Numbered from the stretch's first letter, positions 17,376 through 26,742 are shown. The stretch is DNA of 60,839 bases from an uncultured Myxococcales bacterium (GCA_903919145.1 CAIXGW010000156.1:1-60839), one strand, 5' to 3'. Notes: generated by a model from the sequence alone, not told the origin. Numbers and translations: made by a program.

Positions 17376-18494
17376 ATGACACCAACCTCCTTGAGGTGGC
17401 GCCCAGCCGATCGGTCAACCGCCACCTGGTTGATCGCTGCTTGGCTGGCACTGGTCCCCCTTGCCGGGTGCGCCGACTCAGCGCCTGTGGCCAAGGCGGC
17501 CCCTGTCGACACCTCCGCCGCCGACGCTGGCCTTGCCGACGCCAGCGCTGCCGACGCAGCCCAAGGCGAAACGGCCGTGGCCAGCTCCGTGACCGATGGC
17601 CAGAGCCCCGACGCCTCCGACGAGGGACCCAAGGTTGTGGCAGATGTCGATGCCGCAGCCCAAGACCTTTCGGTCGCCGACGCCGCCGCTGAAGTAGCTG
17701 CCGACGCCGCGGTCGCCGACGCCGTCGCTGAAGTAGCTGCCGACACCGCGGTCGCCGACGCCGTCGCCGAAGTAGCTGCCGACGCCGCGGTCGCCGACGC
17801 CGTCGCTGAAGTAGCTGCCGACGACGCGGTCGCCGACGCCGCCGCTGAAGTAGCTGCCGACGCCGCGGTAGCCGACGCCGCCGCCGAAGTAGCTGCCGAC
17901 GCCGCAGTGGCCGACGCCGCCGCCGAGGTAGCGCCCGACGCTGCAGTGGCCGACACCGCCGACACCGCCGATGTCGCCCTGGCCGACGCAGGTACCAGCG
18001 ACGCCAGCGCGCCTTGCCCCAGCTGCGTGGGCGCCGCCTATCCCAGCTATGTCGCCGAAGACCTCAATGTCAAGAGCAGCAAATTCAAGCAGGTCTATGG
18101 TCTGAGCGCCTTTCAGGGCAAGGCGACGATGGTGGCCCTGCTCTCTGCGGGTTGAGGCTTCTGCGTTTCCCAGGCTGGGAAACTCCAAGAGATGAAGGAC
18201 CAACTCAAGAAAACCGGCCTCGACCTCAACCTGGTCGTCGTCAACATGACCGGCATGGCCGACATGATCGCCAACCTCATCAGCAAAGGCGATTTTCCGA
18301 TCTTTCAGGACACGGACCTGCTCGGCGCGTGGCTGGCCCACAACGGCGCCAAAGACGACCTGATTGTCTATGATAAGTACGGAAAACTATTTCAGTTTCT
18401 CCCGTATTCCGGCACATTGGATACCTCGCTTGGCGGCGAAGAAGGCTGGAACAACGTCAAGAAGGCCTGGACCGACGCCGCCGCTGTTCCCTGA
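17376..18494 (+). CDS. selenocysteine-containing thioredoxin-like lipoprotein (UGA at 18153-18155 read as Sec)
   Basis: 372 residues if the in-frame TGA is read through. ATG 17376 follows GGAG at 17367-17370. The signal peptide ends in the lipobox LAGC (Cys32). Residues about 100-205 are seven 13-residue Ala/Asp/Val repeats, an extended linker from the membrane. Then comes CPSC (Cys214, Cys217) and a thioredoxin-like domain (about residues 221-372). In it the TGA occupies residue 260 within S-A-G-U-G-F-C, the position of the first catalytic cysteine of a CxxC motif. The frame continues without interruption for 112 codons after the TGA (KLQEMKDQLKKTG, FPIFQDTDLLGAWL). A perfect hairpin starts 10 nt after the TGA. 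An exported thiol/peroxide redox role is inferred. I cannot assign a known selenoprotein family. Confidence 0.88.
17680..17960 (+). repeat. 39-bp coding tandem repeat (7 units)
   Basis: GAAGTAG recurs exactly every 39 bp at 17691, 17730, 17769, 17808, 17847 and 17886, with GAGGTAG at 17925. The units encode a 13-residue Ala/Asp/Val/Glu repeat that forms the linker of the selenoprotein. Unit number is likely to vary between strains. Confidence 0.9.
18165..18183 (+). promoter_or_regulatory. SECIS-like hairpin after the UGA codon
   Basis: GTTTCCCA (18165-18172) pairs perfectly with TGGGAAAC (18176-18183) around a GGC loop. The loop begins 18 nt after the UGA and has G in its first two positions. 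Both properties fit the known rules for bacterial SECIS elements recognised by SelB. The hairpin lies inside the coding sequence, as bacterial SECIS elements do. Confidence 0.8.
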
Positions 18495-18511
18495 CCTTCG
18501 TCGGATTTGCC

Positions 18512-19324
18512 ATGCTGCCCCATCCCTTTCCCTACCAGGGCAGCAAGCGCCTGCTGGCGGCGTCGATTGCCGGGCTGTGGCCGCGGCCGATCCGGGTGCT
18601 GTACGAGCCGTTCGCCGGATCCGCGGCGATGGCCCTGTTTGCGCTGGCCCACGGGCTGTGCGAACGGGTGGTGCTGGGCGAGAGGTTGCCCGAACTGGCG
18701 GGGCTCTGGCAGAGAATCCTGAGCGATCCGCAAGGTCTGGCCGATCACTATGCCCGGCTGTGGCCCGAGCCCGCCGGCTACAACGCGGTGCGTGAGCGCT
18801 TCAACCGTCAGCGCGACCCGGCCGACTTGCTGTATTTGCTGCTGCGCTGTGTCAAGGCGGCGGTGCGCTTTGATCGAGCAGGAAACTTCAATCAGTCTGC
18901 AGATCTGCGCAGGGTCGGCCGCCAGCCAGAGGCGCTGCGCCGGGACTTGCTGCAGGTGCAGGCGCTGCTGGCCGGGCGGGCCGAAGTGCGCTGTGCCGAT
19001 TGGCTGACCACCCTGGCTGACGCCGAGCCGGCAGACCTGGCTTATCTCGATCCGCCGTGGCAGGGCACCAGCGTTGGCAGGGATCCCAGGTATTATCAAG
19101 GACTTTCTCGCGAAGACCTGACAGCCGGCCTGGTGCAACTGCGCCAGCGCGGCCTGCGCTTTGCCCTGTCCTATGACGGAGTCCGCGGCGAAACCAGCTT
19201 TGTAGCGGCGTTTCCCCCAGAGCTGCGCTTGGAGCACCAACTGCTGGCGGCCGGTCGTTCAGCGCAAGCGACACTGCTTGGTCTGCAGGAAGACACGCAG
19301 GAATCCCTTTATCTGGCGCGCTGA
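18512..19324 (+). CDS. Dam-family (D12 class) N6-adenine DNA methyltransferase, orphan
   Basis: 270 residues. N-terminal PFPYQGSKR is the SAM-binding FxGxK block. YEPFAGSAAMALFAL is motif I, and YLDPPW is the catalytic DPPY motif with Trp in place of Tyr, a tolerated variant. The target-recognition region is short. No restriction endonuclease gene adjoins it, so it looks like a solitary methylase with a regulatory or repair role rather than part of an R-M system. It starts 17 bp after the selenoprotein stop and may be co-transcribed with it. Confidence 0.9.
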   Translation: MLPHPFPYQGSKRLLAASIAGLWPRPIRVLYEPFAGSAAMALFALAHGLCERVVLGERLPELAGLWQRILSDPQGLADHYARLWPEPAGYNAVRERFNRQRDPADLLYLLLRCVKAAVRFDRAGNFNQSADLRRVGRQPEALRRDLLQVQALLAGRAEVRCADWLTTLADAEPADLAYLDPPWQGTSVGRDPRYYQGLSREDLTAGLVQLRQRGLRFALSYDGVRGETSFVAAFPPELRLEHQLLAAGRSAQATLLGLQEDTQESLYLAR

Positions 19325-19396
19325 AGCTTGGATGCGTCGCCGCCTGCGCCAAAAGCCGCTACCCTGCACGCGCGGTCGTTGCCGCCCCGGATTGCC

Positions 19397-22129
19397 ATGA
19401 CCGCGCCCACCGCTCCCCATCCCCGCCGCCCTCAGCTGCTGGCCCCCGCCGGAGATGCCGCCGCTCTGGCCGCTGCCCTGCAAGCTGGCGCGGATGCTGT
19501 CTATTTTGGTCTAGATGAAGGCCTGAACGCCCGCGCCCGTGCCCGCAACTTTGCCCTGGTCGAGCTGCCGGCCCTCTGTGAGCGCATCCACCGCGCCGGC
19601 GCCTTGGCCTACCTGACGCTCAACACCCTCATTTTTGAAGAAGAGTTGCCGATCATCGAGCAGATCCTGCGCGCGGCCGCGGCGGCGGGGGTCGATGCGG
19701 TGATTGTCCAGGACCCGGCGGTGGCCCTGCTGGCGCGACAGCTGGCGCCGACCCTGCACGTCCATGCTTCGACCCAAATGACCATCTCCAGCCCGGAAGC
19801 CGCTAAATTCGCACAGCAATTGGGGGTCACGCGGGTGGTGGTGCCGCGCGAGCTGTCGGTAGCAGAGATCGGCCAATTTGCCAGCGGGACGACCCTGGAG
19901 CTCGAGGTGTTCATCCACGGAGCGCTGTGCGTCTCCTGGTCGGGGCAGTGCTTGACCAGCGAGGCTTGGGGCGGTCGCAGCGCCAACCGCGGTCAGTGCG
20001 CGCAGTCGTGCCGGATGCCCTACGACCTGGTGGTTGACGGCGAGCGCCGCGATCTGGGTGAGATCGAGTACTTACTGAGTCCACAGGACCTGTCTGGCAT
20101 TCGCGCGGTGCCGGCGCTGGTCGAGCTGGGCGTCGCCGGCCTGAAGATCGAGGGTCGCCAGAAGGGCGCCCAGTATGTGCAGACCGCGGTGCAGGGCTAC
20201 AAGAATTGGCTCGACGCGATCGTGAGCGGTCCACAGCCCAAGAACAGCCGCAACACCGTGCCGATCCAGCGGCTGCAGAGCGACTTGCAGGCGATGGGCC
20301 TTTCCTACACCCGCGGATTTTCCGACGGCTTCTTGGGCGGCGCCGACCACCAGGACCTGGTCGAAGGGCGCTTTCCCAAGCACCGCGGCTTGTTGCTGGG
20401 GGTGGTGCAGACGGTGGGGCCGCGCGGCCTGCTGGTGGTGCCGGCGCAGATCGCCAGTACCGGGGGCTTGGCGCTTCAGCCAGATGCCGTTGAACTGCCA
20501 GACGATCCGGCGCGGGCTGTGCTGCTTTCGGACGCAGTGGCCCAGCGCCAGCCAGGTTCCAACGCGCTGCTGGTGCCGGCGCCTGATCCACAAGTCGGCA
20601 TGGGTATTGGCATTGACACTGGTCGGCCCCAAGACGATGAGCCGGGCGGTACCCTGACCGACGTGCAGGCGGTGGCGGGGGCCGCGGGCGGATGGTGGCT
20701 GCAATTTGGCCGCACGCCTGAGGATTTTCGCCAGATGGCCCAGGTCATTCGCCCAGGTCACCGGGTGTGGCTGAGCGGCGATCAGACCCTGGCGCTGGCG
20801 GCGCAGAAGGCGGTGCAGGCGCAAGAGCCGTCGGGGCGAATTCCCCTGCTGCTGACCGTGTCGGGTGCGCTGGACCAGCCGCTGCGAAGCGTGTGGACCG
20901 CGCTGGGCCCCGTTGGTCGCGGCGTGCAGGTCGAGGTCGAGAGCGCCGTCCCCCTGCAGGCGGCGGCGGCGGCGGGCCTTGACGAGGCGCTGCTGCGAGA
21001 CAAGCTGGCGGCCCTGGGCGGCACGCCGTTTTTCTGCGAGGAGCTCAATTGCTTTGATCTACCAGGGCAATTGCATGTTCCGGTGTCGGCGCTCAAGGCG
21101 CTGCGCCGCCAGGCGGTGGACCAGCTGCTGCCGCTGGTCCAGGCCGCTCACCGCCACCCCACATGCACAGATCCTGTGGCAGAACAGGTGGTTGCTCAAG
21201 CTGCGGCTCTGCACGCGCGCCGTCCGTGGAGTCCGCCGCAAGCGCCGCAGCTGCTGGTGCTGGTTAGGACGGACGAGCAACTCGACGCCGTCATCGCCGC
21301 CGGCCTGCCAGAAGTGGTCTTGGATTGGATGGAATTGGTCGGCCTGACCCGCGCGGTAGACAAGGCGCGCGCGGCGGGGCTGCGGGTGACCATTGCCACC
21401 GTGCGGGTGCAAAAGCCCGGTGAAGATGGCTTTGACCGACGCATCGCCCGCCTGCAGCCGGACGCCGTGCTGGTACGCCACTGGGGAGGGTTGATGCACT
21501 TTGCGCAGCTCGATGACCAGCAACGCCCAATGATCCATGGTGATTTCTCTCTGAATGTGACCAATTCCGTCACCGCCCACCACCTGCTGGCGCTGGGGGC
21601 CGATACGCTGACCGCTGCCCACGACCTCGACACCGCCCAGCTTGGCCGCTTGTTGGACGGGGTGCCGGCAGAGAGGCTGGAAGTCGTTGTCCACCATCAC
21701 CTGGCCACGTTTCACACCGAGCACTGCGTCTACGCCCACCTGTTGGGCACTGGTCGCGACTTTCGCAGCTGTGGCCGGCCCTGTGAGAAGCACCTGGTGG
21801 CCCTGGGCGACCGCGTGGGGCAGCAGCACCCGGTGATCGTCGACGTCGGCTGCCGCAACACCGTCTTCAACGCCCAGGCCCAGAGCGCTGCGCAGGTCGT
21901 GCCAGAGCTAATCCGTCGTGGAGTCAAGCGGTTTCGTGTCGAGCTGGTGCGCGAGACGGCGGCGGAGACGGCGCAGGTGCTGGCTGCGTGGAGCGAGCTC
22001 TTGCGCGGGGCCATTGGCGCACCTGAATTGGCCCAGAGGGTCGGTGCCCATGAACAGTTTGGCGTCACAGCCGGTACATTGCGCACCTTGGCGGCGCCGG
22101 CCAAAGCCCAGGGAGTTCGCCATGAGTGA
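19397..22129 (+). CDS. U32 peptidase-family protein, RlhA-like with duplicated U32 module
   Basis: About 910 residues from ATG 19397; TTG 19328 is an alternative. N-terminal RPQLLAPAGDAAALAAALQAGADAVY and the Cys-rich block (HGALCVSWSGQC, then GQCAQSCRMPYDL) are the signature of U32 proteins. These include RlhA, which hydroxylates 23S rRNA C2501 and uses such cysteines for an Fe-S cluster. A middle DUF3656-like region follows. A second U32-like half (from about residue 610) has its own Cys set (EHCVYAHLL, CGRPCEKH, VGCRN). An RNA-hydroxylation role is inferred; proteolysis is doubtful for this family. Its end overlaps the chorismate mutase start. Confidence 0.88.
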   Translation: MTAPTAPHPRRPQLLAPAGDAAALAAALQAGADAVYFGLDEGLNARARARNFALVELPALCERIHRAGALAYLTLNTLIFEEELPIIEQILRAAAAAGVDAVIVQDPAVALLARQLAPTLHVHASTQMTISSPEAAKFAQQLGVTRVVVPRELSVAEIGQFASGTTLELEVFIHGALCVSWSGQCLTSEAWGGRSANRGQCAQSCRMPYDLVVDGERRDLGEIEYLLSPQDLSGIRAVPALVELGVAGLKIEGRQKGAQYVQTAVQGYKNWLDAIVSGPQPKNSRNTVPIQRLQSDLQAMGLSYTRGFSDGFLGGADHQDLVEGRFPKHRGLLLGVVQTVGPRGLLVVPAQIASTGGLALQPDAVELPDDPARAVLLSDAVAQRQPGSNALLVPAPDPQVGMGIGIDTGRPQDDEPGGTLTDVQAVAGAAGGWWLQFGRTPEDFRQMAQVIRPGHRVWLSGDQTLALAAQKAVQAQEPSGRIPLLLTVSGALDQPLRSVWTALGPVGRGVQVEVESAVPLQAAAAAGLDEALLRDKLAALGGTPFFCEELNCFDLPGQLHVPVSALKALRRQAVDQLLPLVQAAHRHPTCTDPVAEQVVAQAAALHARRPWSPPQAPQLLVLVRTDEQLDAVIAAGLPEVVLDWMELVGLTRAVDKARAAGLRVTIATVRVQKPGEDGFDRRIARLQPDAVLVRHWGGLMHFAQLDDQQRPMIHGDFSLNVTNSVTAHHLLALGADTLTAAHDLDTAQLGRLLDGVPAERLEVVVHHHLATFHTEHCVYAHLLGTGRDFRSCGRPCEKHLVALGDRVGQQHPVIVDVGCRNTVFNAQAQSAAQVVPELIRRGVKRFRVELVRETAAETAQVLAAWSELLRGAIGAPELAQRVGAHEQFGVTAGTLRTLAAPAKAQGVRHE

Positions 22130-22409
22130 CCAACGCTTGGAAGAATTGCGGCGAGAAATCGATGCGGTGGACGATCAGCTGGTCGGTCTGCTGGCAGACC
22201 GGGCGGCGCTGGTGCGCGAGGTGTGGACGCTCAAGCGCGCCCTGGGCCAGCCGCTGCGCGATCCGCTGCGCGAGTCGGCCATCTTTGAGCGGGCCGTGCT
22301 GCGGGCGCGAGCGCGCGAGCTCCACCCAGAAGTGCTGCAGGCCGTCTTGGAATTGCTGGTGGGACGCGACCTTACCCGACCGCTGCAAGAAGGGCGCATT
22401 GCCGAATAG
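22122..22409 (+). CDS. chorismate mutase, AroQ class
   Basis: 95 residues; the ATG at 22122 overlaps the end of the upstream U32 gene (ATGAGTGA), so it is translationally coupled. The pattern RREIDAVDDQLVGLLADRAALVREVWTLKR is the first helix of the all-helical AroQ fold, with the Arg and Lys residues that bind chorismate. It converts chorismate to prephenate for Phe/Tyr synthesis. It is monofunctional, with no dehydratase or DAHP synthase domain attached. Confidence 0.88.
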   Translation: MSDQRLEELRREIDAVDDQLVGLLADRAALVREVWTLKRALGQPLRDPLRESAIFERAVLRARARELHPEVLQAVLELLVGRDLTRPLQEGRIAE

Positions 22410-22612
22410 AGAGACTGCAGCCTGGGCGGCGGCTTGATAGATCGCCACCAGCGGTGGAGCGTCCAAACCCTCGCTTGGCGCACTGCAAATCGGCCCAGCA
22501 CCGGTACCTGTTGGATTGGTTGCCCGATTTGCCAAGCTGAATTACCCTCCCCGCCCTAGCGCCGCGCGCCCCTTCGACCCAGCAGCGACCCCGCCGCTTT
22601 CTCAGGAGTCCC
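22410..22612. other. intergenic region, nothing identified
   Basis: 203 bp between chorismate mutase and the M48 protease gene. No dispersed element, terminator hairpin or RNA gene was recognised. It presumably holds the promoter of the protease gene. Confidence 0.4.
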
Positions 22613-25222
22613 ATGAACTGCACTACCACCCGTCTTGGCCGCTGGACCTTGCGCCCACTGGCCGCTGCCTCGCTGCTTCTGGCCGGGCCGGCGCTGACCA
22701 GCGTGACCCTGCCTGCCACCGCCCGGGCCGAGGGGCTTGGCCTGTCTCCCGAAGCCCTGGCCAAAGAACTCGGCGGCAAGGGGGCCAAGGGCGGCAAAGA
22801 AGCCAAGCCCGCCAAGATCAGCCCCGCTGCCGCCAAGGCCGCCGCCCAGGCCGAGAAGATCGCCGGGCACGTCCGCACCGCCGAGCTGTTGCTAGAGGCC
22901 AAGGAGCACAAGCTGGCCGCGGCGCAGGCGCAAGAAGCCCTCAAGCTTGATGCCAAGAGCGTCGAGGCGCGGCGGATCCTGGCAGTGGCGCTGCTGCGCG
23001 ACGGCAAGGTCAAGGAATCGCTGGCAGTCCTGGACGGTCTGGGCAAGGACCTGCCGGACGATACCTGGGTGCTGCAAACCCGCGCCTCGATCCAGCTGCA
23101 GGCCGGCGACAAGGCCGGCGCCCTGGCCACCCTGGAGCTGTTGCTGACCAAGCCCGGCACCCCGGCCGTGGCCCACTACTTTGTGGCCAAGCTGCTGGAT
23201 GAGCAGCGCAAAGCCGGCAACGCCTCGGTCGCGGTCAAGCAGCGCCAGCACGTCAAAGCGTTTATGGAAGACAAGGGCTCCTGGGCTGCCGAGCAGCAAG
23301 AAGACGCCGAGCGCATGCTGCTGGAGATCGACTACGGCCAGGTCGGTGCCAACTACCATCAGGCCAAGCGCGCCTACAACGAAGCCTTTGCCGAGGGTGG
23401 CGAGCAGTCGGCCAAAGCCATCCAGCGGGCCGAGTCGCTCCTGAAGCAGGTGATTGCCGCCAAGGGCGACTTTGAGCCGGCCCACGCGCTGCTGGGCATG
23501 TGCTACGCCTCGGTCAAGTCGCGCAACTACAGCCTGGACAACGCGATTGCCCAGCTCAAGCGCGCCCCCAAGCTGGCCGAGGCCTGGTTCGCCATGGGCC
23601 GCATCTACCGCGAGACCGACCGCGTCGAAGACGCCGCCAAGGCCTTTGAGCAGGCGCTCAAGCTGGAGCCGCGCTTTGTCGAGGCCGGCTACCAGCTTGG
23701 CGTGTCTCTAAAGCTCCTCAAGAAGCGCGATGAGGCGGTGCGGGTGTTTGAAGCGGTGGTGCGGGTCTCGCCGGATTCCGCAGCGTCGGCGCGGTCCTTG
23801 GCCGAGCTGCAGGTGCTGGCCCCGCAGTCGCAGTTTGTGGTGGCCGCGTCGCAGCGCGTCGACTCGCCCGGAGAAGACAAGGTGTTCAACACCGAGCGCT
23901 ACCGTTCTAGCGTGGTGGCGCTTGAGAAGACCTGGCTTGGCGGCATTGAAGAAGGCGCGGATGTGGTGTGGCTGGAAAAGGTCATGCGCCGCATCATCGC
24001 CGCCAACGGCCTGTCGGAGCGGGTGGCCTTCCGGGTCAAGGTCGGCAAGACCATGATGCTCAACTGCTTTGCTGCGCCCCACGGTGACATCTACGTCACC
24101 CGCGGCTTTCTGGAGCACCTCAAGAAGACCTGGCCCAGCACCCCGATGGACGAGAACAACAGCTACATGGCCGGCGTCATGGCCCACGAAATGGTCCATG
24201 TGATCCGCAACCACGTGGTCAACCGCGACAGCTTTCGCAAGGCCGTGCAGCAGACCGGCGGCGACCTGAGCCCAGAGATGTTTCGCCTGACCACCCGCAT
24301 GAGCGAGATCGAGGCCGACCGCGAGGGCCTGCTGTACATGCTGGCCGCCGGCTACAACCCCAACGCCATGGTCGAGTGGATGGAGCGCGCGGCAGCCGAC
24401 ATCGGCGACCCACCGCCGGCCGAAGATCACCCCACCTTTGACGAGCGCGTCTCTTTCCTGATGGACTTTTGGACCAACGAAGTGCGCTTTGCCTATCAGG
24501 CCTTTGAGACCGGCACCGACGCGCTGGTGCAGGCGGGCAAGCTAGAGCAGAAAGACCTGGCGGCCGCTCGGCGGGCCTATGACGTCGCCATCAACGAGCT
24601 GGACCGCTACACCCGCTTCTTCCGCATGTCCAAAGAGGCGTGGAACAACCTGGCGATTGCCCAAGCGAAAATCGGCGTGCTGGAGCAGGCGGACAAGAGC
24701 CCGCTGGCCAAGTGGTACACCCCGCTGTCAGTCGAGCAGGCCGTGGCGCAGAAGTTGCCCAAGGTCGAGCGCAAGAAGCGCGGAGACAAGACCGACGTGG
24801 TGTTCTTGGAGCGCGCCCGCGACAGCCTGAACAAGGCCCTGGAGCTGGACCCCAAGTACAACCGCGGGCTCATCAATCTGGCGGCGGTCCAGACCGGTCT
24901 GCGCGAGTACGACGCGGCGCAAAAGACCCTGGTCCTGGCCCAGCAGGCTGGCGCAGACAAGGTGCTGGTAGCGACGCTGACCGGCATCCTGGCAGCTGAG
25001 CAGGGCAAGTGGGATGTCGCGGTGGCGGCGTTCCAGCAGGCGGTCAAAGACTCGGGCGACCAGGCGCGGCCGCTGTACTGCCTGGCCCTGGCCCTGGATG
25101 CCAAGGGCGACAAAGAAGGCGCCAAGAAGGCCTACGCTGCCTTTATCGAGAAGGAAAACAAGGGCTCGCCGTGGCTGGTGGTGGCCCAGGCCAACCTGAG
25201 CGGCTTGGCCGGCACGCCGTAG
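22613..25222 (+). CDS. exported TPR/M48 metalloprotease
   Basis: 869 residues with a Sec signal peptide (cleavage after TARA, about residue 40). Tetratricopeptide repeats occupy about residues 80-420. The M48 zinc motif HEMVH follows (His525-Glu-Met-Val-His529), with EIEADREG about 40 residues later giving the third ligand. TPR repeats resume from about residue 640 to the end. The arrangement recalls periplasmic BepA-type chaperone-proteases, but the catalytic domain lies in the middle with TPR arms on both sides. No membrane helix other than the signal. A role in outer-membrane protein quality control is inferred. A clear terminator follows. Confidence 0.9.
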   Translation: MNCTTTRLGRWTLRPLAAASLLLAGPALTSVTLPATARAEGLGLSPEALAKELGGKGAKGGKEAKPAKISPAAAKAAAQAEKIAGHVRTAELLLEAKEHKLAAAQAQEALKLDAKSVEARRILAVALLRDGKVKESLAVLDGLGKDLPDDTWVLQTRASIQLQAGDKAGALATLELLLTKPGTPAVAHYFVAKLLDEQRKAGNASVAVKQRQHVKAFMEDKGSWAAEQQEDAERMLLEIDYGQVGANYHQAKRAYNEAFAEGGEQSAKAIQRAESLLKQVIAAKGDFEPAHALLGMCYASVKSRNYSLDNAIAQLKRAPKLAEAWFAMGRIYRETDRVEDAAKAFEQALKLEPRFVEAGYQLGVSLKLLKKRDEAVRVFEAVVRVSPDSAASARSLAELQVLAPQSQFVVAASQRVDSPGEDKVFNTERYRSSVVALEKTWLGGIEEGADVVWLEKVMRRIIAANGLSERVAFRVKVGKTMMLNCFAAPHGDIYVTRGFLEHLKKTWPSTPMDENNSYMAGVMAHEMVHVIRNHVVNRDSFRKAVQQTGGDLSPEMFRLTTRMSEIEADREGLLYMLAAGYNPNAMVEWMERAAADIGDPPPAEDHPTFDERVSFLMDFWTNEVRFAYQAFETGTDALVQAGKLEQKDLAAARRAYDVAINELDRYTRFFRMSKEAWNNLAIAQAKIGVLEQADKSPLAKWYTPLSVEQAVAQKLPKVERKKRGDKTDVVFLERARDSLNKALELDPKYNRGLINLAAVQTGLREYDAAQKTLVLAQQAGADKVLVATLTGILAAEQGKWDVAVAAFQQAVKDSGDQARPLYCLALALDAKGDKEGAKKAYAAFIEKENKGSPWLVVAQANLSGLAGTP

Positions 25223-25248
25223 CCGACAGCGACCCTGTAGGTGAAGCG

Positions 25249-25294
25249 AAGCGCCCCGGGCGAGGTCACTCTCCCCGGGGCGCTTTGCCTTTTG
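25249..25294 (+). terminator. Rho-independent terminator of the M48 protease gene
   Basis: AAGCGCCCCGGG (25249-25260) pairs perfectly with CCCGGGGCGCTT (25274-25285) around a 13-nt loop, followed by TGCCTTTTG. It lies 26 bp after the stop codon. The strong symmetric stem may also serve the convergent gene. Confidence 0.85.
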
Positions 25295-25326
25295 CACGGC
25301 CAAACGAATTCGCCAACCGCCAAGCG

Positions 25327-25346
25327 GATCAGACATTGCCTAGGGG
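25327..25346 (+). repeat. dispersed 20-bp element, variant copy 6
   Basis: GATCAGACATTGCCTAGGGG, in the short convergent region between the M48 protease terminator and the Omp85-like gene. With the copies at 60573 and 60773 it forms a subclass that has CAGACATT in place of TTGACATT and a following TTGTCCG-like end. Confidence 0.75.
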
Positions 25347-25380
25347 ATTGTCCGAGGCGGGGCGGCCCGCCGACAGGCCT

Positions 25381-26742
25381 CTAGAAATACTGAAATACCC
25401 CAAGCGACAGGCCGGGGCAGAATCGCCTGGCAGCGGCGGCTCCGCACGGCATGTCGGCCAGTGGCTGGGCCAGGTCAAAGCGCAAGCCGGTGCGCACAAA
25501 CCGCGGGACCAGCAGGCGCACGCCGGCCCCGGTCGAAGCCAGCAGCAGCGGCCCGCGCTGGACGTCGCGCAGGACCGCCGCGTCCAAGAAGGCCGTTGGG
25601 ATGACCGCCAGCCAGGTCGCGTCGTACAGGGTCCAGCGTGCTTCGGCATTGACCAGCGCATAGGCTGATGTGCGGGCATAGGAATCGCGCACGCCGCGCA
25701 CCTCGTATAGGCCGCCAATGAACCACTGCAGCTGGGCCGGCGCCGCGGTCTGGGCCGCCGCCTGCAGGCGCACCGCCAGGTTCCAGCGCTCGCCCGGGGC
25801 AAAATACGCCAGGCCCTGCAGCCACAGCTGCCCGTGGACCTGCAGCTCGCCGCGCCCTTGCTGGCTGGTCAGCGCCACGCCAGGGCGCGCCTCAAGCGAC
25901 TGGCCAAACTGGCGGACCCGCACGACGTCTACGCGGCCGACGCGCACGCCCAGGTCCAGCAGCGCGGTCTTGGCGTCGCCGGGCAGCGCAGGCGGGCCAT
26001 CGCCCACGTCGTGAAAGGTGTCGCTCAGCAGGTCCAGGCGCAGGCCCAGGCGCAGGCGGTCATCGCGCCACTGCCGGGCCACGTCGCCGCGCAGCAGGGC
26101 CCGCCGATCGGCAAAACCCGGTCGCGGCCGCACCAGCAGCTCGGCCTGCAGCAATGCGTCCAGGCGCAGCCCGCCCAAGTTGTAGAGGCGGCCAAAGATC
26201 TGACCGCCCGGCAGGCCATTGAACTCTGAATAGAGCCCTGCGATTTCGATGTGGCGGCCCAGCAGGTTCAGCTCGGAGGCGCCGACCGTCCACCACGCTG
26301 ACGAGTCGCCCGGCTTGGCGTCGCCGCGCACCAGGACTTGGAAGCTGAACAGGGGGTTGAGGGTCCAGCGCTCTTCCAGGCTCAGCCGGGCCTGCACCTT
26401 GCCGGCATCGCAGCGCAGGTGGCCATCGACGCGCGAGAACAGCCCCAAGTTCCACAGCCGCGCAAGGCCCAGCTGCCAGTCGGCCTCTTGCACCAGCTGG
26501 CCCGGTCGCCACGGCAATTCGTCTTGAACAATCGACAGCTCGGTGCGCCACAGCCCGCTGACATCCAGGTGATCGATGACCGTTGGCCACGCCGGCGGGC
26601 AGGCCTGGGTAGCATCGGCGGGCAGCGGCGGCGGCTCCAGGTCGGCGGCCAGCGCCAGCCCGGGGACCAGCAGCCAGCCAAACGCCACGACGGCCCAAAG
26701 CGTCTGACGCCAGCGCAATTGGCCCAAGATCCCCTTGGTCAC
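25381..26742 (-). CDS. Omp85/BamA-like outer-membrane barrel protein
   Basis: 453 residues. The GTG start at 26742 overlaps the stop of the upstream lipoprotein gene (GTGA), so the two are coupled. A signal peptide ends near ALAADLEPPP. One POTRA-like region (VDISGLWRTEL-type strands, about residues 55-130) is followed by a beta-barrel of about 300 residues ending in the outer-membrane signature GVFQYF. It is shorter than BamA (which has five POTRAs and is about 800 residues). It resembles small two-partner or TamA-like members. It may translocate or anchor the coupled Cys-rich lipoprotein; this is inference from gene order only. Confidence 0.8.
   Translation of the reverse strand: MTKGILGQLRWRQTLWAVVAFGWLLVPGLALAADLEPPPLPADATQACPPAWPTVIDHLDVSGLWRTELSIVQDELPWRPGQLVQEADWQLGLARLWNLGLFSRVDGHLRCDAGKVQARLSLEERWTLNPLFSFQVLVRGDAKPGDSSAWWTVGASELNLLGRHIEIAGLYSEFNGLPGGQIFGRLYNLGGLRLDALLQAELLVRPRPGFADRRALLRGDVARQWRDDRLRLGLRLDLLSDTFHDVGDGPPALPGDAKTALLDLGVRVGRVDVVRVRQFGQSLEARPGVALTSQQGRGELQVHGQLWLQGLAYFAPGERWNLAVRLQAAAQTAAPAQLQWFIGGLYEVRGVRDSYARTSAYALVNAEARWTLYDATWLAVIPTAFLDAAVLRDVQRGPLLLASTGAGVRLLVPRFVRTGLRFDLAQPLADMPCGAAAARRFCPGLSLGVFQYF

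Noticed and set aside
17376..18494. Frameshift or pseudogene explanation for the interrupted lipoprotein gene
   Set aside because: The frame does not shift: the same phase continues after one TGA, the interruption falls at the catalytic Cys position and a SECIS-like hairpin follows. A nonsense mutation remains possible but explains less.
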